9,926 bases of DNA from Bacteroidales bacterium (GTDB taxonomy: Bacteria; Bacteroidota; Bacteroidia; Bacteroidales; WCHB1-69). The stretch covers positions 1 to 9,926 of the forward strand of contig JAISDH010000461.1 in the NCBI GenBank assembly GCA_031264975.1, in the 5' to 3' direction. How positions within the stretch are numbered: position 1 is the stretch's first letter; every line of letters begins with the position of its first letter. The position numbers and the translations under genes are program-made. The notes below the pieces were generated by a model that saw only the letters and a list, made by a program, of their open reading frames with translations, was not told the DNA's origin and made no database searches. Of this stretch, positions 1 through 5,463 are shown one piece after another.

Positions 1-2
1 AC

Positions 3-53
3 GCATTAGCAGACGCCGAAGCGTGCGCTTATATTGCAATGAAAATTTTTTAA
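3..53 (+). CDS. C-terminal end of a DnaQ-like (DEDDh) 3'-5' exonuclease, partial
   Basis: The third frame is open from the window edge and encodes ALADAEACAYIAMKIF before a TAA. This resembles the last conserved block (Exo III, H-x-A-L-x-D-A followed by an alanine-rich helix) of DEDDh exonucleases such as the DNA polymerase III epsilon subunit and RNase T. The aspartate of the LADA segment would be the last metal-binding acidic residue; the catalytic histidine would lie just outside the window. The family removes nucleotides from 3' ends for proofreading or repair. Only 16 residues are visible, so the call rests on one motif, and the subfamily (epsilon, a stand-alone exonuclease, or a fusion) cannot be decided. 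The gene begins left of the window. Confidence 0.6.
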   Translation, partial: ALADAEACAYIAMKIF

Positions 54-79
54 AACAGAAAATAAAAAATAAAATAGAA

Positions 80-220
80 ATGGAAGCGTTAGCGAATATA
101 AAGCAAATGTTGGCAGAAAACAGGATATTTGTTCCTGATTGTTATGATACAGGAAAAGAACAGTGTAATAAATGTTCGGGAAGAGGTATTAACCGTTTGC
201 CGGATTTGAGTTTTTTTTAG
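80..220 (+). CDS. Small hypothetical protein with one C-x2-C-x-G-x-G motif
   Basis: A 46-residue reading frame begins at an ATG preceded by an A-rich stretch, as is common at Bacteroidota starts. The frame is open further upstream, but a start there would overlap the exonuclease end, so this ATG is preferred. Near the C-terminus it carries CNKCSGRG, the single-unit form of the C-x2-C-x-G-x-G zinc knuckle found four times in DnaJ; one unit alone would complete only half of a metal site. It lies 26 bases after the exonuclease stop and 32 bases before the nuclease gene. I do not recognise the protein. It may be a real small protein, a remnant of a larger gene, or a chance ORF. Confidence 0.35.
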   Translation: MEALANIKQMLAENRIFVPDCYDTGKEQCNKCSGRGINRLPDLSFF

Positions 221-252
221 TCATTATTTATTTAATTTTCAAGTAAAACAAT

Positions 253-1539
253 ATGGAAGAAAAACAGGTAAAAGAGGTATTGAAATTTATAGACAGCGTT
301 ATTACGCAGGCGAATGCTCAGGAATTCGAAAATGCAAGGAAACTTTTTGCTCAGGAATCCGAGAGTGCAAGGAAATTTTTTGCTTTTATTTCGGCGTTTA
401 TGGAAAGGTATAAAAAAGCAGCGGTAAAACTCCCGTATCATATCAATCTAATCGACGAATTGCGCGCAAACGAAAATGCGCACAGCCGTATTTTGGCAAA
501 GTTGCTGCAACAAAAAACGTCGCACAAGCGGTTTGAAATTTTGGAAGGTTTTATTGAATATTTGACCGAAAAGAAAACAGGCACATTCCACAGTATCCGT
601 ATTGAAACGCCTGAAATCACGCAGGAAACAGAACGTATAGACTTATGGGTAAGAGATAAAACCTACGCAATAATCATTGAAAACAAAATACATTATGCCA
701 GCGACCAGGAGCGTCAATTAGAGCGTTATATTGATAAAACCAAAGAAAAAGGTTTCAGCAACGAACAGATTTTCGTTGTTTATTTGTCGCCCCGACGCGA
801 AGAACCTAACGAACAAAGCTGGGGAAAATACAAAGACGAATTTAAGGAAAGATATTTGAACTTATCCTTTAAGGACGATATTTTGTACTGGCTCAAGGAA
901 AAAGTGTTGCCTGACGTAAAACTCAAAGATGTATTTCTGCGAAGTGCGATAGAGCAATACATTGACCATTTAGAAGGAATGTTTAGTTTAAGAACAATAA
1001 ATAATAAAGTTAATATGGAATTAAAAGAATTTATTAAAAATGAATTGGGGTTGAATGGAACCCCGCAAGAGAACATTGCCAAATTATTGGTAAAAAAAGA
1101 GGAAATCAACAAGGTAAATAATCAAATTGATTTATTATTGAAAGATACTGAAAAAGATATTTCTGCTTGTTTTAAGAATTATCTTTTAAAAAAATACAGT
1201 AACTATCAATGTCTTGAAACAATAGGAAACCAATGGGAGATTAATATTGCAACGATAATTATTCCCATGGAGAATATCCAATTAAGAGTATACGTCGCTT
1301 TAGAATTTGGTACAAACAAATTGTTTTGTCAGGTCGATACCGAAGTTGAATCACAAAAAACAGTGGATGAAAAATTGCCTGAACTGCCTGCAATAGTGTA
1401 TGAAAAGATAAAGGCTACTCTACCACAAAAATATAAAAACGACAATACCAAAGTTTGGAAGTATTTTGACCGATACGATTATAATGGACTATTTGAATGT
1501 TTTCAAGAAGTATTGTCTATTTTAATCAGGCAAGAATAA
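253..1539 (+). CDS. PD-(D/E)XK nuclease superfamily protein (PDDEXK_4-like)
   Basis: This 428-residue protein has the layout of the PD-(D/E)XK family often annotated as PDDEXK_4 (PF14281). A helix with RANENAHSRILAKLL at 71-85 carries the family's early conserved E and HS. A beta-hairpin core follows: RIDLWV (D130), then AIIIENKI (E143, K145), which gives the D...E-x-K catalytic set. The next helix, DQERQLERY at 151-159, matches the usual Q-x3-Y-type motif IV. Residues 250-428 form a separate, lysine-rich, uncharacterised C-terminal half. The N-terminus contains an 11-residue internal duplication (about 26-45). Members are predicted Mg-dependent DNA nucleases, frequently in accessory or defence loci, but substrates are mostly unknown. 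The ATG follows an AT-rich leader without a Shine-Dalgarno motif. A membrane-protein gene follows on the same strand. The fold call is firm; the function is not. Confidence 0.8.
   Translation: MEEKQVKEVLKFIDSVITQANAQEFENARKLFAQESESARKFFAFISAFMERYKKAAVKLPYHINLIDELRANENAHSRILAKLLQQKTSHKRFEILEGFIEYLTEKKTGTFHSIRIETPEITQETERIDLWVRDKTYAIIIENKIHYASDQERQLERYIDKTKEKGFSNEQIFVVYLSPRREEPNEQSWGKYKDEFKERYLNLSFKDDILYWLKEKVLPDVKLKDVFLRSAIEQYIDHLEGMFSLRTINNKVNMELKEFIKNELGLNGTPQENIAKLLVKKEEINKVNNQIDLLLKDTEKDISACFKNYLLKKYSNYQCLETIGNQWEINIATIIIPMENIQLRVYVALEFGTNKLFCQVDTEVESQKTVDEKLPELPAIVYEKIKATLPQKYKNDNTKVWKYFDRYDYNGLFECFQEVLSILIRQE
328..387 (+). repeat. Eleven-codon direct duplication inside the nuclease gene
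   Basis: The stretches 328-354 and 361-387 are offset by 33 bases and encode ENARKLFAQ and ESARKFFAF. The shared core is GCAAGGAAA followed by a T-rich run and TGCT. Because the offset is a multiple of three, the frame is kept and an amphipathic helix is lengthened by about three turns. It lies before the nuclease core, so it probably changes a linker or coiled-coil arm rather than the active site. Confidence 0.6.
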
Positions 1540-1587
1540 TTGGGAACAACTTTTAGATGTTGGTTGATAGCCAATTTTGAAATCACA

Positions 1588-2085
1588 ATGTGGGTGTTTA
1601 CGTTAATCGCAAGCATCCTATTGTTACTTGGATTTTCGGCAAATGGCGTATTTGCTTTAAAACTATCTGCGTACATGGCGTTATTTGCAGGAATACTTTC
1701 CTTTCCAACTAAAAACGGTGTTTTTCAATTCGGGAAATATCTGTTTTTGGTTGGTATGGGAATAATTTTTACGGTTGCGCTTCCCAAAACCGAAGGATTC
1801 CAAGAAGAAAACATCCAATACCAGGAATTTTACAACAAAGCGATAATAGCATTTTGGATTGTTTTTATTATTGCCTCAATCATAAGCGCAGTTATTGCCG
1901 TTTATGCCTATAGAAATATTGGAGAAATACTTTCACGAAGAATGTTGTACAGAAACAGTAATATTGGTATTTTTGAATATACGTGGTTGTACACATTAGA
2001 CCGATTTTGCAATATCTCCCTGTCAATAACAGTCTGTGCAACGTGGATAATAGGGGTAATAGGAATAATATGGATAATGATTTAG
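1588..2085 (+). CDS. Small multi-pass inner-membrane protein, function unknown
   Basis: The protein has 165 residues, counted from the ATG that immediately precedes the first hydrophobic segment. The frame is also open back to a TTG directly after the nuclease stop; that longer form would add 16 residues of no obvious character, so the ATG is preferred. Hydrophobic segments lie at about 2-17, 20-38, 50-66, 84-107 and 142-164, giving four or five membrane spans. A loop around 67-83 is acidic, and a basic, aromatic-rich loop lies around 108-141. I recognise no family. It starts 48 bases after the nuclease gene on the same strand, so co-transcription is plausible. A small membrane protein beside a predicted nuclease could be a partner or effector, but nothing in the sequence proves a link. 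Confidence 0.65.
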   Translation: MWVFTLIASILLLLGFSANGVFALKLSAYMALFAGILSFPTKNGVFQFGKYLFLVGMGIIFTVALPKTEGFQEENIQYQEFYNKAIIAFWIVFIIASIISAVIAVYAYRNIGEILSRRMLYRNSNIGIFEYTWLYTLDRFCNISLSITVCATWIIGVIGIIWIMI

Positions 2086-2199
2086 GTGTGTGATTTTATA
2101 ATTGATACTGATAACCGCCGTTATATTATTTTTAATTCGGAAAAAGGAAGGAACACTACTTTTGAAGCGCATCCTGTACTGATTTCATCATTAGGTTAG
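2086..2199 (+). other. Orphan 37-codon reading frame, possible small protein or gene remnant
   Basis: Directly after the membrane-protein stop, and in the same frame, a GTG opens a 37-codon frame ending in TAG. It encodes a polar stretch (IIDTDNRRYIIFNSEKG...) that reads like real protein rather than translated spacer: an Asp-rich strand-turn-strand with RRYIIF. It has no hydrophobic character and no family that I recognise. It may be a small protein, the N-terminal remnant of a deleted gene, or chance. A possible promoter for the next gene lies inside it. Confidence 0.25.
2157..2164 (+). promoter_or_regulatory. Possible Bacteroidota -7 box (TACTTTTG)
   Basis: TACTTTTG matches the Bacteroidota sigma-ABfr -7 consensus TAnnTTTG. 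It lies 68 bases before the ATG of the secreted zinc-module protein. No convincing -33 TTG element is visible about 19-21 bases upstream, so this is only a candidate. Confidence 0.3.
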
Positions 2200-2232
2200 A
2201 AACACATTTTAAAATATCAAAATAAAAAACAG

Positions 2233-2754
2233 ATGAAAAAGTTATTTGTATTTTTCGTAGCAGCGTTATGTTTTTGTGTCGGAAACAAAGCTATGTCTCC
2301 AATAGTTGTCTCTGGTACAACGGGAAGCGATACATGTATAATTATCGACGTTTCAAGTGATTGCGCTCGTTCCATTAACGGAACAGATGTTCTGACAAAT
2401 TATTATTGTAAGTATTGCGGAGCGAAATATTCTTCTATTTCAAGTTTAACAGCTGGAAATTGTCCTCGGCATCCAAATGGTAAAGGGAAACACACTCTTT
2501 ATGAGGGTAGCGAAAAAAGTCAATACTATTGTGAATATTGCGGAGTGAAGTATTCTTCTATTTCAAGTTTAACAGCGGGAACTTGTTCCAGACATCCAAA
2601 TGGTAAAGGGAAACATGCTCCTTATGAGGGTAACGAAAAAAGCCAATATATTTGTAAATATTGCGGAGCGAAATATTCTTCCATTTCAAGTTTAACAGCG
2701 GGAAGTTGTTCCAGACATCCAAATGGAAAAGGGAAACATGCTCCTGCTTTGTAA
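2233..2754 (+). CDS. Secreted protein with three tandem C2CH zinc-finger-like modules
   Basis: The protein has 173 residues. It starts with a Sec-type signal peptide (MKKLFVFFVAALCFCVG, cleavage plausible after A20). A short spacer with two cysteines (C35, C44) follows, then three near-identical modules with a 41-residue period at about 57-97, 98-138 and 139-173. Each module contains C-x2-C-x14-C-x2-H: C59/C62/C77/H80, C100/C103/C118/H121 and C141/C144/C159/H162. A fixed core CGxKYSSISSLTAG and a tail RHPNGKGKH follow the same pattern in each copy. The cysteine/histidine spacing predicts a small zinc-binding fold. Linkers of the type YEGxEKSQY join the modules. Zinc-finger folds usually bind nucleic acid or protein inside the cell, yet the signal peptide predicts export, so the role is unclear. 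An A-rich leader precedes the ATG, and strong hairpins follow the stop. Confidence 0.8.
   Translation: MKKLFVFFVAALCFCVGNKAMSPIVVSGTTGSDTCIIIDVSSDCARSINGTDVLTNYYCKYCGAKYSSISSLTAGNCPRHPNGKGKHTLYEGSEKSQYYCEYCGVKYSSISSLTAGTCSRHPNGKGKHAPYEGNEKSQYICKYCGAKYSSISSLTAGSCSRHPNGKGKHAPAL
2401..2751 (+). repeat. Three tandem 123-base coding repeats
   Basis: Units at 2401-2523, 2524-2646 and 2647-2751 (the last lacks the linker) encode the three C2CH modules. Nucleotide identity between units is high, including long identical runs around the CCAAATGGTAAAGGGAAACA segment of units 1 and 2. This suggests recent duplication or ongoing homogenisation. Copy number could vary between strains by slippage or recombination without breaking the frame. 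Confidence 0.85.
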
Positions 2755-2785
2755 GTTTGTTATTTTATTAGAAGGTAAACATAGC

Positions 2786-2830
2786 GCTTTTAGCTTAGAC
2801 GTAGCGTCCTCGCTACGTCAAGCTAAAAGC
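2786..2830. repeat. Long near-perfect hairpin downstream of the zinc-module gene
   Basis: The left arm 2786-2806 (GCTTTTAGCTTAGACGTAGCG) and right arm 2811-2830 are reverse complements, apart from one extra A in the left arm, with a TCCT loop. That gives about 20 base pairs. The hairpin has no T-run of its own and sits 31 bases after the stop. It could stabilise the 3' end of the transcript, or be a dispersed palindromic repeat of the REP type. Confidence 0.75.
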
Positions 2831-2869
2831 AAGCGTCTCCGCTTGTGCAAGGCGGAAGCCTTGTTTTTT
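2831..2869 (+). terminator. Short hairpin plus Rho-independent terminator
   Basis: A five-pair hairpin AAGCG-TCTC-CGCTT (2831-2844) is followed by a six-pair stem CAAGGC-GGAA-GCCTTG (2848-2863) and six T residues (2864-2869). The second hairpin is a classical intrinsic terminator for the + strand and would end transcription of the secreted zinc-module gene. Three stem-loops within 84 bases is unusually dense. Confidence 0.75.
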
Positions 2870-2910
2870 ACCTGACATAGTCTGGAGGTATGTCGAGCGA
2901 AGAAAAATTA

Positions 2911-3234
2911 ATTCTCTACGGGAATATCTCTCGGTAGAAAACGAAACGGAAATATTATTTTTTGCATTCCGTAGGAATGCACCCAAAAAATGTCATAAAC
3001 CCATTAAAAACAAATTGTTCATGGTAAATACATTCACCCAAATACATATTGACACGGTTTTTTCTGTTCAATACCAAATGTCGCTAATAAACAAACCTCG
3101 GCAATAACAATTATACAAATACATTATCACGATTATTAAACAATATGGACATATAACGAATAGGTTGCATTCCTACGGAATGCAGATATTGCATATCTTT
3201 TTATTTTCTACCGAGAGATATTCCCTAACGGGAA
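2911..3234. repeat. Element of about 320 bases bounded by nested inverted repeats
   Basis: Two different motifs occur at both ends in inverted orientation. The outer one is a perfect 21-base inverted repeat (2921-2941 and 3204-3224; core ATATCTCTCGGTAG), extended by a related ATTC/GGGAAT palindromic edge (2911-2920 and 3225-3234). The inner one is a 19-base palindrome-like motif (TGCATTCCGTAGGAATGCA at 2963-2981, exact reverse complement at 3166-3184). Between them, 2982-3165 is AT-rich with no credible ORF. The nested order is the same when read inward from either end. It resembles a non-autonomous, MITE-like or dispersed palindromic element, and it lies between convergent genes, where such insertions are tolerated. 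Confidence 0.7.
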
Positions 3235-3240
3235 TAAAAA

Positions 3241-3449
3241 AATCCCTACTCGTAGCTTTCCCGCTTGTTGCTTGTTGCCTTTCGTCCCTTTTCCCTCATG
3301 GCTTGCCTGCCTGTTGCCATCTTCCCTTCGCCCTTTCGCTCTTTCTTCCCTTCGCCCTTTTGCTCTTTCGTCTCTTCGCCCTTTTTCTTCGCGGCTTACC
3401 TGCCTGTTGCTTGTTGCTTGCAGCCTGTTGCCTATTCTGCTTGTTGCCA
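3241..3449. repeat. Polypyrimidine low-complexity tract with a 24-base tandem repeat
   Basis: This tract is strongly C/T-rich on the + strand. A 24-base unit starting CTTCCCTTCGCCCTTT occurs at 3321-3344 and 3345-3368 with one mismatch, and in decayed form at 3369-3392. Flanking it, an 18-base motif GGCTTGCCTGCCTGTTGC (3300-3317) recurs with one mismatch at 3393-3410, and several CTTGTTGC/CCTGTTGC copies cluster at each end. The frames across it are repetitive translations and are not credible genes. On the - strand it is downstream of the flippase stop, so it may form its purine-rich 3' untranslated region. Confidence 0.75.
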
Positions 3450-3453
3450 ATTC

Positions 3454-4962
3454 CTAATGACGAGAATGCTTATCAAAGAAAGACAACCCTTTTGCGATAA
3501 AAGAACGAATAAGACTGTTTACGTCGAGTGATATATTCCAGAAATACATTATAAGAATAAATATTCCTTCCAGCAAAAAACTTCTTACGACAGCATCAAT
3601 GTATGGATTTCCAAGGGCAGGAATAAAAATATTCAACAAAAGAATGCTTCCCGTTAAGGTCAATATCTTTAATAGCCCTATTGAGAAAGGATTCATTTTT
3701 AATTTCCACTGAACAAGAGCAATGACAAATGTATAATAAAGAAAAATAGATAAAAAAGTTGCAATGGACGCCCCCGTAATTCCCCATATCGGAATTAAAA
3801 GTTTATTGCCTAAAATGGTAATTCCGGATAAGAAGAAAATAAAAAACAAAGTGTAATAATAATGTTTGGAGATAGATAAAACCGAAAAAGAAAAAACTCC
3901 AATGAGTTCAGTTAAACGCGTTAATCCGAGAAAAAACACAACCCATATTCCTTGAGCATATATATGACCGTTGGGCAAAACCGCAAAAACATTGTCTATA
4001 TTTACCCATAACAGTATAAAGATAAAAGAACCTATCAGGAATTGATTCAAAGATAGTTTTTTGAGCAAATTATGAGCAAGCAACATCTTTTTTTCTTTGA
4101 TATGAGAAGACATCAAAGGCATTGAAATACTGTTTAAAGAACGGGAAGGTATTTCTATAATATTCGCCATAAAAAAAGCAATGGAATATATTCCGGTAAA
4201 AGAAAGTCCTGAATAAGCGCTTATCATAAATATGTCAATTCTGGAAACAATCCCCGACCCAATTGTTGCAATTACCATATATCCCGTAAAACGAAATATG
4301 TATTTCCGTAAAGACTTTCTTACATACGAAACGTCATGTTGTAATGAAATAGAACCTATTTTGGCGATATAAATCAAATCTACTAATGTTGCTATACCGT
4401 AAGATATTACATACAGGTAAATCATCCAATGAAGCGTTATAAACTTGAACGCATACAGGAGAAATATAACAACTGTTAGTACGCGTATCAAAATCTCCCT
4501 AACAAATCGAGGCACTACGATACGCATTAAAACAGAAGAATAGGTCTCAAAAATGATTAAATACGCCGAAAAAAACGCTAAAGGAAAAACAAGATAAAAA
4601 TAATCGACAAAAAGAACAGCCTCCTTGGAAAAGAATGCTATAATTTCAGCTCGCAAAAACAAAGCAATGATAAAAACAAGAATAATCCCCAAAAATGCAA
4701 TTGCAATAAGATAGAAAAAGAACCCATTGTGTTTTTTATCATTACTCTTGAAATAAGGAAAAAATTTAATGCCGGAAGAAGGCGTCCCCAACAAAGCAAT
4801 GCCGGAAATTAGCAATGCCGCTTCCAAAAGGATTCTTGTCAAACCTATTTCTTCCGCAGTTAGGAATTTGGTAGAAATAAAAAAAGTTGTAAGAAATCCA
4901 ATAAATGTCCCTACATAATTAACTATTGTGCCTTTTATACTTTGCCGTATGATTACTCCCAT
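3454..4962 (-). CDS. Polysaccharide flippase, MVF/Wzx-type membrane protein
   Basis: This 502-residue protein is hydrophobic throughout, with about 12-14 predicted spans, which fits the length and pattern of the oligosaccharide flippase/polysaccharide biosynthesis family (Wzx, RfbX, MurJ-like; MOP superfamily). The N-terminus (SIKGTIVNYVGTFIGFLTTFFIS then LTAEEIGLTR) is typical: a first amphipathic helix with an asparagine, followed by the conserved 'L..eeiGl.r' loop. The middle carries SRIDIFMISAYSGLSFTGIYSIAFF at about 240-265, matching the family's 'ID.~mi~~~~g~~~~GiY~ia' region. Such proteins move undecaprenyl-linked glycans across the inner membrane for O-antigen, capsule or exopolysaccharide assembly. 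No glycosyltransferase or polymerase gene is adjacent, so the substrate cannot be inferred. The start is an ATG with an A/T-rich leader. The gene is convergent with the zinc-module gene and appears monocistronic. Confidence 0.85.
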   Translation of the reverse strand: MGVIIRQSIKGTIVNYVGTFIGFLTTFFISTKFLTAEEIGLTRILLEAALLISGIALLGTPSSGIKFFPYFKSNDKKHNGFFFYLIAIAFLGIILVFIIALFLRAEIIAFFSKEAVLFVDYFYLVFPLAFFSAYLIIFETYSSVLMRIVVPRFVREILIRVLTVVIFLLYAFKFITLHWMIYLYVISYGIATLVDLIYIAKIGSISLQHDVSYVRKSLRKYIFRFTGYMVIATIGSGIVSRIDIFMISAYSGLSFTGIYSIAFFMANIIEIPSRSLNSISMPLMSSHIKEKKMLLAHNLLKKLSLNQFLIGSFIFILLWVNIDNVFAVLPNGHIYAQGIWVVFFLGLTRLTELIGVFSFSVLSISKHYYYTLFFIFFLSGITILGNKLLIPIWGITGASIATFLSIFLYYTFVIALVQWKLKMNPFSIGLLKILTLTGSILLLNIFIPALGNPYIDAVVRSFLLEGIFILIMYFWNISLDVNSLIRSFIAKGLSFFDKHSRH

Positions 4963-5233
4963 AGATTATTGTCAACTTTTTTATATTTTAGTTTTTGTCA
5001 TTATTCTTTGAATAGGCAATCACTATCCACTAAACCCTTCCGTATTTGATTGTAATATAATTATTTTTTTTGCGCATAGAAAACGTTTTATTGAGAAAAA
5101 AATTGTCGTATCAGGAAAAATTCTATTTCAAAAACAATTGAAGGTTGGTTTATACTTCCATTATTCGCTCGTTTACTTGTCTATTCGCTCGTTTTCTTTC
5201 TTATATGATAATGTTACACTCCTTTACATGTCC
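4963..5233. other. AT-rich spacer upstream of the flippase, no gene seen
   Basis: This spacer separates the divergent flippase start and the YhcG remnant. I see no credible ORF, RNA gene or TAnnTTTG box on either strand. At 5162-5174 and 5182-5194 the 13-mer TATTCGCTCGTTT occurs twice with a 20-base period, just before a longer tandem repeat. The flippase promoter must lie in the left part, but its position cannot be fixed. Confidence 0.5.
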
Positions 5234-5299
5234 CTTGCGACTGTTTTACAAATACCTTGCGACTGTTTTACGAGTACTTTGCGATTATTTTACAAGTAC
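5234..5299. repeat. Three tandem 22-base repeats (iteron-like)
   Basis: Units at 5234-5255, 5256-5277 and 5278-5299 share the pattern (C/T)TTGCGA(C/T)T(G/A)TTTTAC followed by (A/G)A(A/G)TAC or a close variant. A partial fourth copy (TTTACATGTC) precedes them from 5223. The 22-base period is about two helical turns, so equivalent faces would repeat. The array ends nine bases before the recognisable YhcG coding remnant. Confidence 0.8.
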
Positions 5300-5307
5300 A
5301 TTCATCG

Positions 5308-5463
5308 CAAATAGATAAAGATTACTTGAAATGGATTTCCGACATAAAGAGAAAAGTCCGTTCTGCGCAGATTAGTACCGCGCTTGCGGCTAAAATGGGA
5401 CTGATAATGAAAGGCTATAGCGAATATTATACAGAAGACTTTTTCCCTGTATTTCCGGTTTAA
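5308..5463 (+). pseudogene. Decayed N-terminal fragment of a YhcG/DUF1016-family nuclease
   Basis: The frame reads QIDKDYLKWISDIKRKVRSA followed by QISTALAA. This strongly resembles the N-terminal domain of YhcG-type (DUF1016) proteins, whose consensus is roughly 'dYl.W..~Ik..i..AQ.~aa~avN~eLi.lYW.lG'. After the double alanine the match fades: KMGLIM aligns loosely to 'vNsELIm', the invariant-looking YW and LG are lost, and the frame stops after about 20 more residues. Full YhcG proteins are several hundred residues long with a C-terminal PD-(D/E)XK domain, absent here. There is no ATG: upstream, in-frame translation runs through the 22-base tandem repeats. The stop overlaps the rsmG stop by four bases on the opposite strand. 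I infer a dead fragment left by deletion or rearrangement. Confidence 0.6.

Noticed and set aside
1540..1587. Longer TTG-initiated start for the membrane protein
   Set aside because: The extra 16 residues have no obvious character, whereas the ATG at 1588 sits directly before the first membrane segment.
2401..2751. CRISPR-like or non-coding tandem array
   Set aside because: The 123-base period is a multiple of three, the frame is intact and the units encode matching cysteine/histidine modules, so it is a coding repeat.
3165..3531. Several overlapping reading frames on both strands in the polypyrimidine region
   Set aside because: They are translations of low-complexity and tandem-repeat DNA (runs of Leu/Pro/Phe/Cys or Lys/Arg/Glu), overlap one another and the flippase end, and show no domain.
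5257..5307. N-terminal extension of the YhcG-like frame from a TTG
   Set aside because: These residues are simply the translated 22-base tandem repeats; the family similarity begins only around 5308.
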